A DNA stretch of 64,000 nt from Limanda limanda (Eukaryota > Chordata > Actinopteri > Pleuronectiformes > Pleuronectidae): the NCBI RefSeq assembly GCF_963576545.1, contig NC_083654.1:17940199-18004198 (forward strand), given 5' to 3'. Below the pieces are notes generated by a model. It was given only the letters and a program-made list of their open reading frames with translations, made no database searches and was not told the origin of the DNA. The position numbers and the translations under genes were made by a program. Every line of letters begins with the position of its first letter. The first letter of the stretch is position 1. Positions 41,745 to 55,600 of the stretch are shown in pieces.

Positions 41745-41850
41745 TGAGAATGAAGCCGTCACTTCCGGTTTGGGCTCAAAGGAAACCCCGATATGAAGCC
41801 CTCGCTTCCGGTGAAGCCTCCTTTTCGGCAGCGGCTATATCCTCGCCAAC
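41745..41850 (+). promoter_or_regulatory. rps27: rps27 core promoter with TOP start and two ETS sites
   Basis: A near-repeat TGAAGCC...CTTCCGGT occurs twice, at about 41751-41770 and 41796-41812. Each copy holds an ETS/GABP core CTTCCGG. The pyrimidine run CTCCTTTTC at 41818-41826 fits a terminal oligopyrimidine (TOP) start, so transcription probably begins there, about 30 bases before the ATG. TOP mRNAs are translationally controlled by mTOR/LARP1. Confidence 0.75.
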
Positions 41851-44080
<2,230 letters not shown>

Positions 44081-44551
44081 CTGTTGTCCCTGGAGCTGAA
44101 AAGGGAGAGGAGGGGACGGACCGGTGGATGTCAGCGTCTTGACCCAGCTGTCTGATCCGAAGTGATAAGAACCAGACCCCCCAAGACGAATTGGACGGCA
44201 GACGAACTTCCAATGTTCATGTTGACAGATCGGTGGTTGCTGTAACTCCACCCTCCAACCCTGTCTCTCTTTAATAAATTGTTTTGGCTGAAACGGCAGC
44301 TCGTATGTGGTTACTTCACTGTTCATGTGCAAGAATGTGTTAGACAAAGACAGTATTTTAACAACTTTATTAGAAAGTACAACAGGTGTAGAATTTGGAT
44401 TTGAGGACATAACTCCGAGAGGTGTATCTTTGTTTTTAATACTAAACAGTTTTTCATTTCATAAGTTTTTAAATCTGGTTAAAAAGACTGATCGATTGAG
44501 TTACACCATTTCATCTTTTTGAGTTTTTCTTAGTTTGTATTTTAATTAACA

Positions 44552-44843
44552 GTTGGCTGCACTGCCAAGTGACTGGACTTCCTCTCTCGTGGTCTTCCAA
44601 TCTTATTCCAGTGCCAGATTAACCTCAGTCTGCAGAAGGGTTGAGCTAGACCATTGGCTCCCCCCTTTCGAAGGCTGAGAACATTAATACTAGGTACTGT
44701 ACAGGTCTGATGTTGCTGATGGAGGAAGTCAGTGTGGCTGGTTTCATCATCAAATAGTTTTCTTGTCAAGTGTAGATTCTGGTGTCGCTTCAGTGACTTT
44801 CTCTCCGTGCACAGTGAAGTCAGTCAGTCGCAGGAAGAGATGT
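44552..44843 (+). repeat. direct repeat, right copy (downstream of rps27)
   Basis: Second copy of the roughly 300-bp element, starting 931 bases after the first in the same orientation. It lacks about 20 bases present in the left copy around 43763-43788. It lies beyond the rps27 poly(A) signal. Confidence 0.93.
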
Positions 44844-45255
44844 CAAATTCTGAATTTCACTTGTGTTCTTTTTGATACGTAAACAACATTCCACCTTAGT
44901 GGGTCCCTGGGATATTAACTATCTTTTCGGGGTCCTTGCTAAGAAAAAATTTGTTGGATAACATGTCCACAATTTAAAATATTACTCATTTGAGAACCTG
45001 GACCTTAAATTATAATGTTCGACACCTACGTGGTTCATCTGTCAGAGCAGATTCACGTTGACAAATGTCCAGTTTGGTTGCACATCTGGATTTTCAGTAA
45101 CTCCAGGGGTGATTTTAAAAAAACGTCATGAAAAGTCATTCATGACCTTTTTAAATTTAGATTTTGTGATATTACTACAGAAAATGGTCACCTAGGTTCT
45201 TAAGTATTTGACATGCCTTACACCTTGAGAAGCCTCCTTCAGCTCAGCCTCTTCT
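44844..45255. other. spacer between rps27 and the SK channel gene
   Basis: AT-rich. It presumably includes the 3' UTR of the minus-strand channel gene next to 45255. No other feature was seen. Confidence 0.5.
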
Positions 45256-48200
45256 CTACCGGTCGCTGCCGCTCACGCTGGCCGCCTCGGCCTTCGCCTC
45301 CCTCTCCCTGAGCAGATGGCGGATGGAGGAGTTCTGTGTGGACAGGGTGTTGGACAGGAGTGGCATCAGGCCCCTGAAGCCCTCCCTCAGCTCCTCCACG
45401 CTCTTCTCCAGGCTGTGGATGTGCGAGTCCAGCTCCCCTCTGCAGCCCTGCACCTCGGCCAGCACGTCGTACATCAGGGTCTCCATCTGTGGGGGGTTTG
45501 ACGTCCACAGTGGGGCAGAGTAGGGCGGAGAAAGAGAAGAGGATATTAGATGCTACTTTGTTGAGGTTTTTTTCACAGGATGGGATATAAAGTGATGTGT
45601 TCACTTGCCTCTCTCACCTTGCCGAGGTCCACCAATGAGTTGCTTTGGTCTGCAAGTGTCCTCTTCTCCAGCTTTACCTGACGCAGCCTGGAGACAAAGG
45701 AATCTTACAAAGCTGCTGCGGGAGCTGAATGTGATATTAATACAACTGAACTGATTAGAGGGATTTAAAGGGTGAGTTCAACCACATTACCAAATAAAAA
45801 CATTCTTTCAAACTAATTTCCCATCGTCTCCTTTCATTTGAGTTCTAGGATGCTGTTTTTCAGTTGCAGGATTATTTTGATAACAAAAATTGAGCATAGT
45901 GTAGCAATATTTGATTAACTTTCATTAATTAGCTTATATAAATCACCACTATCTACTGTTCACACCAGTTTGTAAAGTGAGTTCAACTTTCTATTTCTAA
46001 AGAGGAAGAACTTTTAATTTCTTGTAAATTCCAAAATATTTCACTTTAAATTTGTGATACAACCAGCAGCGTCTCAAAGGATTTTGGGGCCCCAGGGGAT
46101 AAAAGGGCCCCAAAGTACAGCACAGTATACATAATGTGTTTTTATAGAGGTGGCTCAATCTGTGATTTGGGGGAACTGACCCTTTAAAAGTGTCGGGTCA
46201 ATAAATTACTTCACTTTGAATTTAAAATATCACGTTAAAATTTCCATTTTTAAAATTACAGATCATTTATAATGATTATGACTCAATCAAATGGCTGTGA
46301 GAGAATAATTTAGTCAGGAGGTGGAACTACATCAAAAAGTGTTTTCATACGCTGACACTACAAACTAGCACATGCATTAGAAATACACAGTTTCCTAAGA
46401 TGTCAAACTAAACACAACTTGATGTAAAAAGCATACGTGTTTCATTGTTTACATATGGCGAATTAAGTGAAAAGGCCGACACCAGGGTTCAGTGTCTTAC
46501 TGGTGGATGGCCAGCAGCAGCTTCCTCTGGTGCATGCGGACTCGGCTGTTGTCTCTTTCTCTCGACAGCTTTGTGTGTTTGTAGATGAGCCAAGTCTCTC
46601 TCAGCACATTCGCAGCAGCAATTTTTTGCTAGTGAGAGGAAGCAGAAGAAGAAAATACCCACGAGGGAAACATTAAGATTCACGTACATAACCTCATTGG
46701 TTTGTTATTTACTGCACACGCTGAACAACAGTGACAGGACCGGATTGTAACACAGCGAGTTTGTCTCATTCTCGGCTCACAGGCTGGTGAGGTGAGATAG
46801 TTCTGCTGTTTTTCATTAGTGAAGTGTTAGTGTCAATATCGCACAGCAGGACGAAGTTACACAGATCAATAAGACAGGCTGCTGGGAATAAACAACTTCA
46901 TATGCGAGGGAACAATTCATTTCTGACTGTGCAAATTCAATTTCATAAATGTGCAATCCTGTTACATTGTATATATTCTGTTTAGGTTCTATTCATTATT
47001 TTCCACTTTTTATATTTCCTTGCATGGTTTTAACTTGATGAACTGAACTGAATTTTGTGTATATTGCATATTATATTGTAAACCTGACCCCTCTTATCTT
47101 ATCTCATCTCATCTTATCTTATCTTATCTTATCTTATCTTATCTTATCTTATCTTATATATGTGGTGACTAAAGTATCCTTCTTAAGGCTGAAGCTGTGC
47201 TCTTCAAGCTGTTAAGCTGAACAATACAAATCAAATCAAATTTATTTGTTAGCCTATATTGCCAAATCACAATTTAGGTTCTAACAAGATGTGACATCCT
47301 CTGACCTTTAGGAAAAACTACTAAAGTAAACCACAAGCCTTTTAAAAAGGGGAAGAACACCTTAAGGAGAAAGAAGTGAGGGATCCCTCTCCCAGGATGG
47401 AGCAAAACAAATAACATTCATTATAACATTCATGAGAAAAGAAGAAACCTGCTGAGGTCAGAAAGTGTGTGCAGGATCTGTTTCTTTGGGTTATATTTAG
47501 TTGAAATAATAATGCACAGCACAGACACACTCATACACATGATGGTATTCACCCTCTTCGAGATGTGTGAGTCCATCATGAAGTTGTGAACGTGCTTCTC
47601 TGCTCGTGTCAGCTCCAGCTTCCTGGCGACCACCGCCACCACCAGCACGGTGCAGCCGGCTCCCTGGAAGAGACGGACTCAGACGTTTATATTGTGATTA
47701 TTCAGAATCTGGATTCATCCAATAGGTCGCCACGTGCTTACCATTATACCAGTGAGGAGGCAGATGCTGCGTCCACAGTAGGTGTGAGGAACCACGTCTC
47801 CGTAGCCGATGGACAGGAATGTGACGGAGACCATCCACAGCGCCTCCATGTAGTTGCTGCTGAGGTCTTTGTAGTTGTGGTGTCTGAAGGAACAATGAAT
47901 TAACTGTGATCACACTGAGCCCCCAGGTCCACCACTTTACTGCACTGATTTCAAAAAGTTCTATCTTGTACTGCAGTAAAACCATGTTCTAAAGCTGATT
48001 AATTGAATATCAAGGGCACTATACTGATTTCTAGTTTTAAGCTGTATTTATTCTATACTGGTTCTGCTGTAACACCCAAAATCCCCCCATGTGGATCAAT
48101 AAACTATTACCTGACCTCATTAAAATAAAGACAATTGATTTTGGCAAAGGATTTTAATTCATCGTAATCTTTTTAGAGCTTTACTTTCACATTTCGGATG

Positions 48201-50535
48201 TCACCGCTCCTCTCCCGTGCAGATTCCTACCTCTCACACACATGTAAACCCCACGCTGCCACGAGCCACAGAGAGACGCTGAACATCATCAGCACGGTGC
48301 CGGGGTACGTGGTCATCAGAGTTTTCCCCACGAACCGAGTGTTGAAGTGAATCTGAGGATCACAGAAGGAAGGGAGGTTTGACGTCAGCACTTTGAATGT
48401 AGGGCTCCTACTTAACCAGGTTATTTAGGCTGGTACCTGTCAGATTATGATTATATAACAGAGAGGAGATATGGGATGAGAGAAACTTGTTCTAAATCCA
48501 GCCGGATACGTGGATAGCAGGTTTGGAACTGACAAAGGTCATTTTCATCACTGTTAAATAGTATTAATAAAGGAGGGGATCAGCCGGGTGGATATTATCA
48601 TCTGTGGAGAATAAAGTAGAAATGGGAAGTAAAGCTCGGGCATTTGGGGAATTTTGAAAAAAAACAAAACTATGCAAATTAAACGCTGAGCAACAAAAAC
48701 ATCATGTATGGAACACAGCACACGCTGCACGTTGAGTTTCAACCCTCCACTGTGCATTCTTCCATCACATGCACAGATAACTCCCAGCATCCTTCACTCT
48801 ACAGCAGGGCTACTGAGGCCTGCTGTAGAGTGAAGGACTAGTCAGGTAAGTTTCAATGATATCACTGGGGAAAATATATTAGCATGCTGATTGAGGATTG
48901 CTCATCTATCCTATTTCCATTCATTTATCCATCAATTGTAAAATATTTTCAGATGATTCCAATTGTTTGGCTAACTATTTATATCTATGGCATTGCATTA
49001 GTGTTTTTTTACAAACTTTTTTCTCATCTTATTCTACAGAACAATGCCACGTGCACTATCTCATGTGTGGAGACATTTCACCCCATCCAATGTAGAAGGA
49101 AAGGCTGTGTACATTTGCAAATACTGTGCAAAGACCTATGTTAAGAATGACACAACAATGCAGAAGCATATAGTCAAGTGCCCAAAGTTTCCTCAGGGCT
49201 CAAATCAGCCTATAACAAAACAAAATGTTCATATATATGTCTGTATATGACAAGGTAAATACAGTTAGTATAAATTATCCACAAAATTTCCAGTTTATTC
49301 CCGTTAATTCCCGTATATTCCCGTATATTCCCGTTAATTCCCGTTAATTCCCGTTAATTCCCATGGAAAGTTTCCAACTTTGAATATTCCCGGAATTTTG
49401 CAACACTATTCACATCTCAGGTGTCACATGTCTGCAGAAACACTCATAGAGGAAGCGGAGACCTAAATATTGGCCCCATTTAGTCCCCTCCTCTCTGTGT
49501 CATAATCTCATCACTGCACCATCCGAGCCAGTTAAGCCCACAGCCAGACTCTGCCTGGAGCCCACTGGTGACCTCTGACCTTGTTGAGCGCTCCGATGCT
49601 GCGGGACGCCGTGTCGGTGAAGAGGCGGCTGTGCAGCATCATGGCTCGGCCCAGCAGGTAGAGCCGGAAGAACATGGGCAGGGCCAGCACGATCTCCAGC
49701 TCGGTCTCCGACAGAGACAGGCGGGACTCGGTCTGCTGGAAGTACGCCACCAGGCCCACGGGGTAGGGATGGATGGCCACCACCGCCAGCTCCAGGGCGA
49801 TCAGAGCCAAGCGGTCCGTCGTCATGGCAATGCGCCAGTCCTCCGAGCCAATGTCGTGGACGTAGAGCTGCACCAGAGCAGAGGGGGGATTTACACAGCA
49901 CTGTAAAGATCTGGTTTACATAAATCTGTGAGGTCAGAAGATGCTTAAAAGGGAAAAAGCAAACAAAAAACAATATATATTGACACTTTCATCTCTTTAG
50001 ACCTTTAAAAATCCTTTAACTCTCAGAGTCATGTGTCCCCATGACGAATTTAAACTGTCCCCAGGACACTTTGGTTCATTTAAATGAGCCACAGAGCAAA
50101 AAGAGTTGGAACTGCTGATATAGAAACTCATGATATTTATTGATGATAATTCGCCCTCTTTTTAAATGTGGGGAAATCACTGGAGGAGGATAAACTACTA
50201 CTACTATTATTACTTCTACTACTACTCATAATAATACATTTTATTTGTAAAGCATTTTTAACAATGCTCAAAGACACTTTACACTGGATAAAAATACAGA
50301 AAGCAGATACAATCGAATAACTGAAATACACATTATAATCACAGTCAAATACAAAATACATGGTTTTGAAAACTGTTTTGCAGGTGGACAGAAAAGAAGT
50401 GTTGGGATTAAAAGCGTCAGCGAGCAGATACCTGCACCTCACAGCAGTGGTACGCCACGATGAAGCCGAGCATGATGAACGTGGACAAACTGATGACGGA
50501 CTTGAGTGTGAGGGAGTATATGGAGCTCTGTAGAA

Positions 50536-50606
<71 letters not shown>

Positions 50607-51884
50607 CAAAGCTTTGTCAGTTGATGGCACAAGGTTAAAAAACAGCACCAGTGATCCTCTGTAATCACATAATCCACTATTGATATAATGAACATTATCT
50701 CATGAACGTACTGTGCATTTCCCTGAGGCTGCTGTGGCGTCAGTTCTGAAACTGACTCAACACAATTTACCACACAGCTCGTGATTAACAGGTTTTATGT
50801 TTTTTCGCAGAACACAGAGGACGAAAATATGAATGAAATGTGATTTTCTCAGGCAGTAAAACGAATGCTGGGCTTTTGTCGTGAAACAAAATAACTGCAA
50901 TTCTACACTGAGATTTCTTCTCTTTAATAATCTTTTTTTATAGACTCTTAAAAAACCTTTGCAGCCCAGCATCACGTTCACATCACCCCTCTGACCCTCT
51001 GACCCTCTGACCTTGCTGTACACGCTCCAGGAGAGCTCCGTCTCCGTCACCATCAGCACCACCCCGAAGATCCCCACCGCCACGGCGCAGTCGTTCAGCT
51101 GCTGCCTCCTCAGGAACAGAGCCCTCCTGCGGACCAGCCGCCAGCCGATGCTGTGGGTCTTCCAGTAGTGATCGTCCTTGCCGTCCGCCTTGTTCTTTGG
51201 GCTGGACGGCGGACTGGTGCTGGTGCTGGAGCTGGGACTGGACCTGGAGGTGGGACTGGGACACTCGGCCCCTGGCAGCAGGCCTTTAGAGTGAGACAGG
51301 TCCTGATGGTGCCTGGACGTCTCGTTTTGTGGCTGGACGTCGTCATCCTTGCTGGTGATGATGATCTCGGGGAGACTCTGGCGGTCGTGCATCTCCAAAC
51401 AGACGCTGCCCCGGCCCTCCACCTCCTTGGGGTCTAACTGGGACCTGCATGGGCCCCTGAAGGGGGACGGGCAGGGAGAAGCAGGGACGTCAGTGAAAGA
51501 AGTGACTCTTTCCTGGAGTTTGTTTGAATCTACGTGTTTGGCTTTGCACTGTTGATTCCTCTCCTTGTGTCCCGGAGCTTGTTTGCTCCCCCCTGATCTT
51601 TTCCCACATTTCTTCTCTTTGCCTTTGGCTTTGCCTCCTCTCGGTTTGGAGCGAGGGGAAGACGTGACGTACAGGTGGCCGTTGTACAGAGGCGTGGTGG
51701 CCATGGCCTGGGTTCGGTCCAGCCACACGGTGTGATCCGTCGACCCCTGGATCGAGTGGTGGATCCCACACTGTGGAGAGCAGGCCTGAGGTGGAGGGAG
51801 CATCCTGGGCGGGAGGAGGGGTCGCTGGTCCTCCACCTCGTCTCCACTCACCACCGACAGGTTCATAGAGGGGGAGTGGTCCAT
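45256..51884 (-). CDS. kcnn3: SK-type small-conductance calcium-activated potassium channel, complete
   Basis: A plasma-membrane, calmodulin-gated K+ channel that shapes after-hyperpolarisation. Nine minus-strand exons join in frame to 686 aa: 51884-51012, 50527-50432, 49867-49580, 48352-48231, 47883-47742, 47663-47553, 46628-46501, 45687-45618 and 45486-45256. A disordered N-terminus (about 1-240) precedes S1 ([12 protein letters not shown]), S2-S5, the filter SIGYGD and S6 into [20 protein letters not shown]. The calmodulin-binding domain ([17 protein letters not shown]) and a C-terminal coiled coil follow. The family call is firm. The symbol rests on synteny with human 1q21-q23, because the core is more diverged than expected for KCNN3 (AYHCCEVQ where family members have AYHTREVQ), so a divergent SK paralogue is possible. 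Its introns hold a hAT relic, a hairpin and a (UG)34 tract. Confidence 0.92.
47088..47157. repeat. (TTATC)n simple repeat
   Basis: About twelve tandem pentamers CTTAT/CTCAT in an intron of the channel gene, probably grown from a retroelement tail, since the flanks read like a LINE end. Confidence 0.88.
47225..47405 (+). repeat. common teleost interspersed repeat fragment
   Basis: The words AATTTATTTGTTAGCC, CAAATCACAATTTAGG, TGTGACATCCTCTGACC and GAGGGATCCCTCTCCCAGGA appear in the order seen in a widespread fish repeat. It lies in the intron 46629-47552 of the channel gene. Confidence 0.6.
48790..48837. repeat. perfect 19-bp inverted repeat with 10-nt loop
   Basis: TCCTTCACTCTACAGCAGG (48790-48808) and its exact reverse complement (48819-48837) enclose GCTACTGAGG. 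It sits in the channel intron 48353-49579. Transcribed from either strand, it would fold into a short perfect hairpin. Confidence 0.93.
49044..49250 (+). pseudogene. BED zinc-finger exon of a decayed hAT transposon
   Basis: A 68-codon ORF lies antisense in a channel intron and starts after a CTACAG acceptor-like site. It reads HVWRHF, then CKYC, then HIVKC, which fits the BED finger signature (aromatic start, C-x2-C, H-x4-C). BED fingers form the DNA-binding N-terminus of hAT transposases and of ZBED proteins. No catalytic hAT domain follows; within 170 bases comes a hAT-like terminus. I read it as an internally deleted element. It has no sign of a host gene. Confidence 0.68.
49297..49408. 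mobile_element. hAT-like terminus with subterminal ATTCCCG repeats
   Basis: ATTCCCG occurs at 49297, 49307, 49317, 49327, 49337, 49347 and 49357 (exact 10-base period), with variants at 49367 and 49384. The end, read on the minus strand, is TAGTGTTGCAAAATTCC, fitting the hAT terminal consensus YA(A/G)NG. Subterminal repeats are known transposase-binding sites in hAT elements. No matching left terminus or 8-bp target duplication was found. Confidence 0.7.
50225..50300. repeat. fish interspersed-repeat fragment
   Basis: ATACATTTTATTTGTAAAGC and the nearby AAAGACACTTTACA resemble the start of a widespread teleost repeat. Similar words (GGTGCTTTTCAAG) occur at about 33829-33845 in the first lrrc71 intron. 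Confidence 0.4.
50537..50604 (-). repeat. (TG)34 tract abutting a channel-gene 3' splice site
   Basis: On the transcribed minus strand, about 34 TG units end roughly 9 bases before the acceptor of the 96-base second coding exon (50527-50432), occupying the place of the polypyrimidine tract. Confidence 0.93.
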
Positions 51885-52319
51885 GATGAGGGGGGGTGAA
51901 GGTGACGATTCGATGGATCTCTTTTAAAGGGTTGGAGCAAAGATGGTGAGATAGAAAGACAGATGTTAGACAATGTAGTTTAAATGTCATTTTAAAAGAA
52001 AAACTGCTTTGCAAGTTCTACTCAACAGAAAAGACTTTCTTCAATCTCTAATGTTTCTTTTTCTTAATTTTGTCCTTTCTTTATCTGTAACATGTTTTCA
52101 GAAATAATTCAGATTATGTGAAAAGCAAATATTGTTTATCATAATTTGCCCAATCACATATTTTTGTTCCAGGGCTCAGTCATAAACATTTAGACATACA
52201 TGTTCCTAAGCTTACCAGACTTTACTATTAATTTGCTTTACTATCGCTATAACACAAATTCCTAATTTTTAAATATCTTAAATTAATTAAAAAACATCTC
52301 TAAATATCTTTATTCTTAC

Positions 52320-52600
52320 CTTTTCACTCAGATTTTCAGGCCGAGGATGACAACAGGCCAGACAACAGTTTCGTCTATTTCAATATTCAGTCTCCTGTTG
52401 GTCTCATCTGCCTGAATCACAGAAGGATCCTCCGAGTGAAGTCCTGCTGCAGCTTCCACTCCACCAAATCATCACTTTCCTCGAGGAAGAATTCAAATTT
52501 GAAAACAAATCGAGCTTCAGCACCGGAGAAACCTCCGATGTGATCAGATCCAAATATTCCAGTCGTCCTCAGTCTTCATGTATGAACTTTCCAGCAATCC
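52320..52600 (-). other. putative 5' non-coding exon of the SK channel gene
   Basis: On the minus strand a good donor (AAAAG then GTAAGAATA) ends at 52320. Upstream sequence lacks a conserved ORF. The distance to the start-codon exon is short, about 0.4 kb, and an AG acceptor lies near 51922. The upper limit is a guess. Confidence 0.35.
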
Positions 52601-55600
52601 ATTAGCAGCCTCAGCACCGCAGAGCCCCTCCCATGCATTCAGGCAGAGGTCATGAACTCAGCCTGCGTATGACGACGCACGAGGTAAATACCCACAAGTA
52701 TCAATGACATCCTCGGGCCATTTATCCCCTTGTTTGGCCGTGTTTCCTGCTTCATGACTGTCCACCATCAGGGCTTCTTCCTTAAAGCTGCTGAGGCTTA
52801 ATGACTGCACGGACTCCGAGTTGCAGATGTTGCGTGGAGCAAAGGCAAAGAATGTGTCATCTGTCAGGAGTTGTTTTAGCCGGGATTGGCAGATTTCCTC
52901 CTCCATGAGTGTGTGTGTGTGTGCATGAGTGTGAATGTATGCGAATGTGTGTGTGTGTGTGTGTGCTTATACATGGGAGCCTTGGTGTCATTCATCAGCC
53001 TGAAAAGTCACAGGTTGATCAGAAATGACAATAAATCACTTTTAATTTGTACCTTCATCAGCTGATGTCATTATTCTGGGGGGATTCTAAATGGGTTATA
53101 TACGAACTTTAAATAAATCTAATCATCAGAGGGAAACAACGCTCCTCAGTATCAATTCAGCAGATTAGTATCCCAGATTAATCAAGTGAGACAGCGAGCT
53201 GATGCTTATGGGCTTATGAAATATCAAATATGTCACTTCTTAAGCGAACAATATGCAGAGGCCCGGGGAGGAGTATTAAGCATTAAAGCCATAACAATGA
53301 CATTCAGCATCATTTATTTATCCAAATCCTGGTGACAGATGGGTCCACAGATAATAGATCTGCCTCCTGATGGAGAGGCCCAAGGAGCAAAGGGGGGGGC
53401 GGAGTGCATCCGGATCGGAGCAGGATAAAGGACGGCACGATTTAATCTGAAGACAGCTCGTGGTGAAAGATGGAGTCCAGTGAGAGAGAGAGAGAGAGAG
53501 AGAGCAACACAACAGTCTGATCAGCTGCTGTGTGATGTCTGCCTCATCAGACGTCCCTCCAGATGTAAAGCAGATTCATTACGCTGAAATCGACTCAGTC
53601 CAACTCCCAGACTTAGCCAGATGCTGCTGTCTGGATTGTGTGTTGTGTGTTGTGTGTTTGTGTTGTCATTCTGCAGACGGGGGAGATCCCGACTGTCTGC
53701 GTCTCAGAGCTCGACTGTCAACACCCAACCCTCTGTGGATGATGCTCTCTGGTAGAAACAGACAGTATCTCACACTTTGAACGCATATCTTTGCAGGAAT
53801 ATAAAGCCAGACTGACTCCACTGAGGCTGAAAGGCTCCCTAAGTTATGTTGTCGTTTTAATAACAAGATGCTGACGGGATATATGCACATCTGCAGGCCT
53901 TCAAATTAATTCAAGCCTCCAGCCAAGTGCTTGTAAATCCTGGCTGTTGTAGCGGCACAGGAGCTAAGTATGTCAATTTGTTTTTGCCTCTGTGGCTGTT
54001 TGCCAGTGAATCTTCAATTAGTCTCTTGCATTGCAAATCATCCTTTGGCTGCTATAAGCACGTGGAATTAAATATTTTGAGTCCACTAATTGCTGCGGCT
54101 GGTAAATGGCAGACGGCTCCGAGCCCTGAATCTTAAGCAAGGGTCAGTTTATCCTCTGGTCAGGATGATTGCTTCAGACTCATCGGCAGAGAAAGTGCTG
54201 GTCACAAGATGAAGAAGTTCCATTAGAACACAAACAGTGGTGACTCGGTTTTACTTTGAAAAGGTTAAAGGCCCTAATAAGAAATAAAGTAATAGTTTGA
54301 AAGTTTTCAGAAATAACCTTATTTACTTTCTTGCAAAGAGTCAGAGGAAATAAATTGGTGCCTCTTTTATATCTGTGTGTATTAATGTTACATTCAAGTC
54401 ACTGAGTTTTGTTTGTAAACCCCCAAATAATAGAAAGCATCATCAGTATAGAAACAATATGCAAATAGGCTATGATTAAATAATATTAAGACATGTGTCA
54501 TCCCCCCCATCTTTGTTCTTATGGTTAAAACAACCTCTTCTGACTGTAGCTTCATATAGCTCAAAGCTATTAGCCTCCAGTAGCATAAAATACTTGAATC
54601 CAGAACTAGAATTAAATGTCCTCTGAACGAACCTGATGTCTTTCATCAGGATCCATGAATTATTTCTTGAGAAATTAAAAAAGAAAAGTAAGAAAATAAA
54701 AACCTTATCCAACATTTTAAAAAGAAAGTGAAAAAAACCGAATCCTGGATCTGTTCCCTGAAACCAATCTGCTCCAAATGCCAACGCCCCCCCCCACCAT
54801 ACTTCCACCAAGTTCCAATAAGATTGGTTGAGTAGTTTTTGTGTAATCCTGCAAACAAACAGACAAACAGCTTTGAAGACACTGAAATGACACATGAGCA
54901 AACAGCCAAGTCCCAACAGTCCGCTAATGAAACTACGTTTAAATTCACTTAATCCAGATACAATAAATTCCGTTGAAACCGAGCTGCACGAATCTGTCCG
55001 GCTGTAGAGGTGCGATGCCACACTGCTGGAGCTAACTTTCATTATTTCACTCCATTACGTTTTATTGGATGACTTCTGCCCAGCTGCTCTGGGTTTGCTG
55101 GGCCTCGGGCGTAATTGTCCACTAGAAGAGAACTTCATCCACTCAACTCCATTCAGGACTAAAGAAAAGGCCACTCTGACAAATCAGACGTCACAGGCCA
55201 GTGGATGTATGTGCTGGATTTGTCGATAACACCTTATTAAGTGGAGGGGACGTGTCAGCGTCGGAGGAAGGCCCAATCTAATCAGCAGAGTAATTAAAAG
55301 CACACAGCACAGCAGCTCTGATGGCTGCACTGCCAGGGGCCGGCGTCCAGCGTTTAGCACAGAGAGGGAAAGAGAGAGAGAGAGGGGGGGGGGGGGGGTG
55401 AGGTGTATTAATGCCATGCAATTAAAATCACAATCTGGATCAGGAGGACCAATAAAAGAGACACATCAAATGTCAGCTGTGCAGAGAGTGGTGTGTGGAC
55501 GTATCAGCAGAATATTATTGTCCACATGATTTTTAATAATCCTGTTCATCGATGTGTCTCTAATCCATACCCGGCTCTGTGTTTCCACTCATTTACCTGC

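Noticed and set aside
47088..47157. TTATC array as a CRISPR-like or regulatory array
   Set aside because: It is an uninterrupted pentamer microsatellite without spacers, in a eukaryotic intron.
48790..48837. Perfect hairpin as a microRNA precursor
   Set aside because: A 19-bp stem with a 10-nt loop is too short for a normal Drosha substrate, and pairing does not continue beyond the arms.
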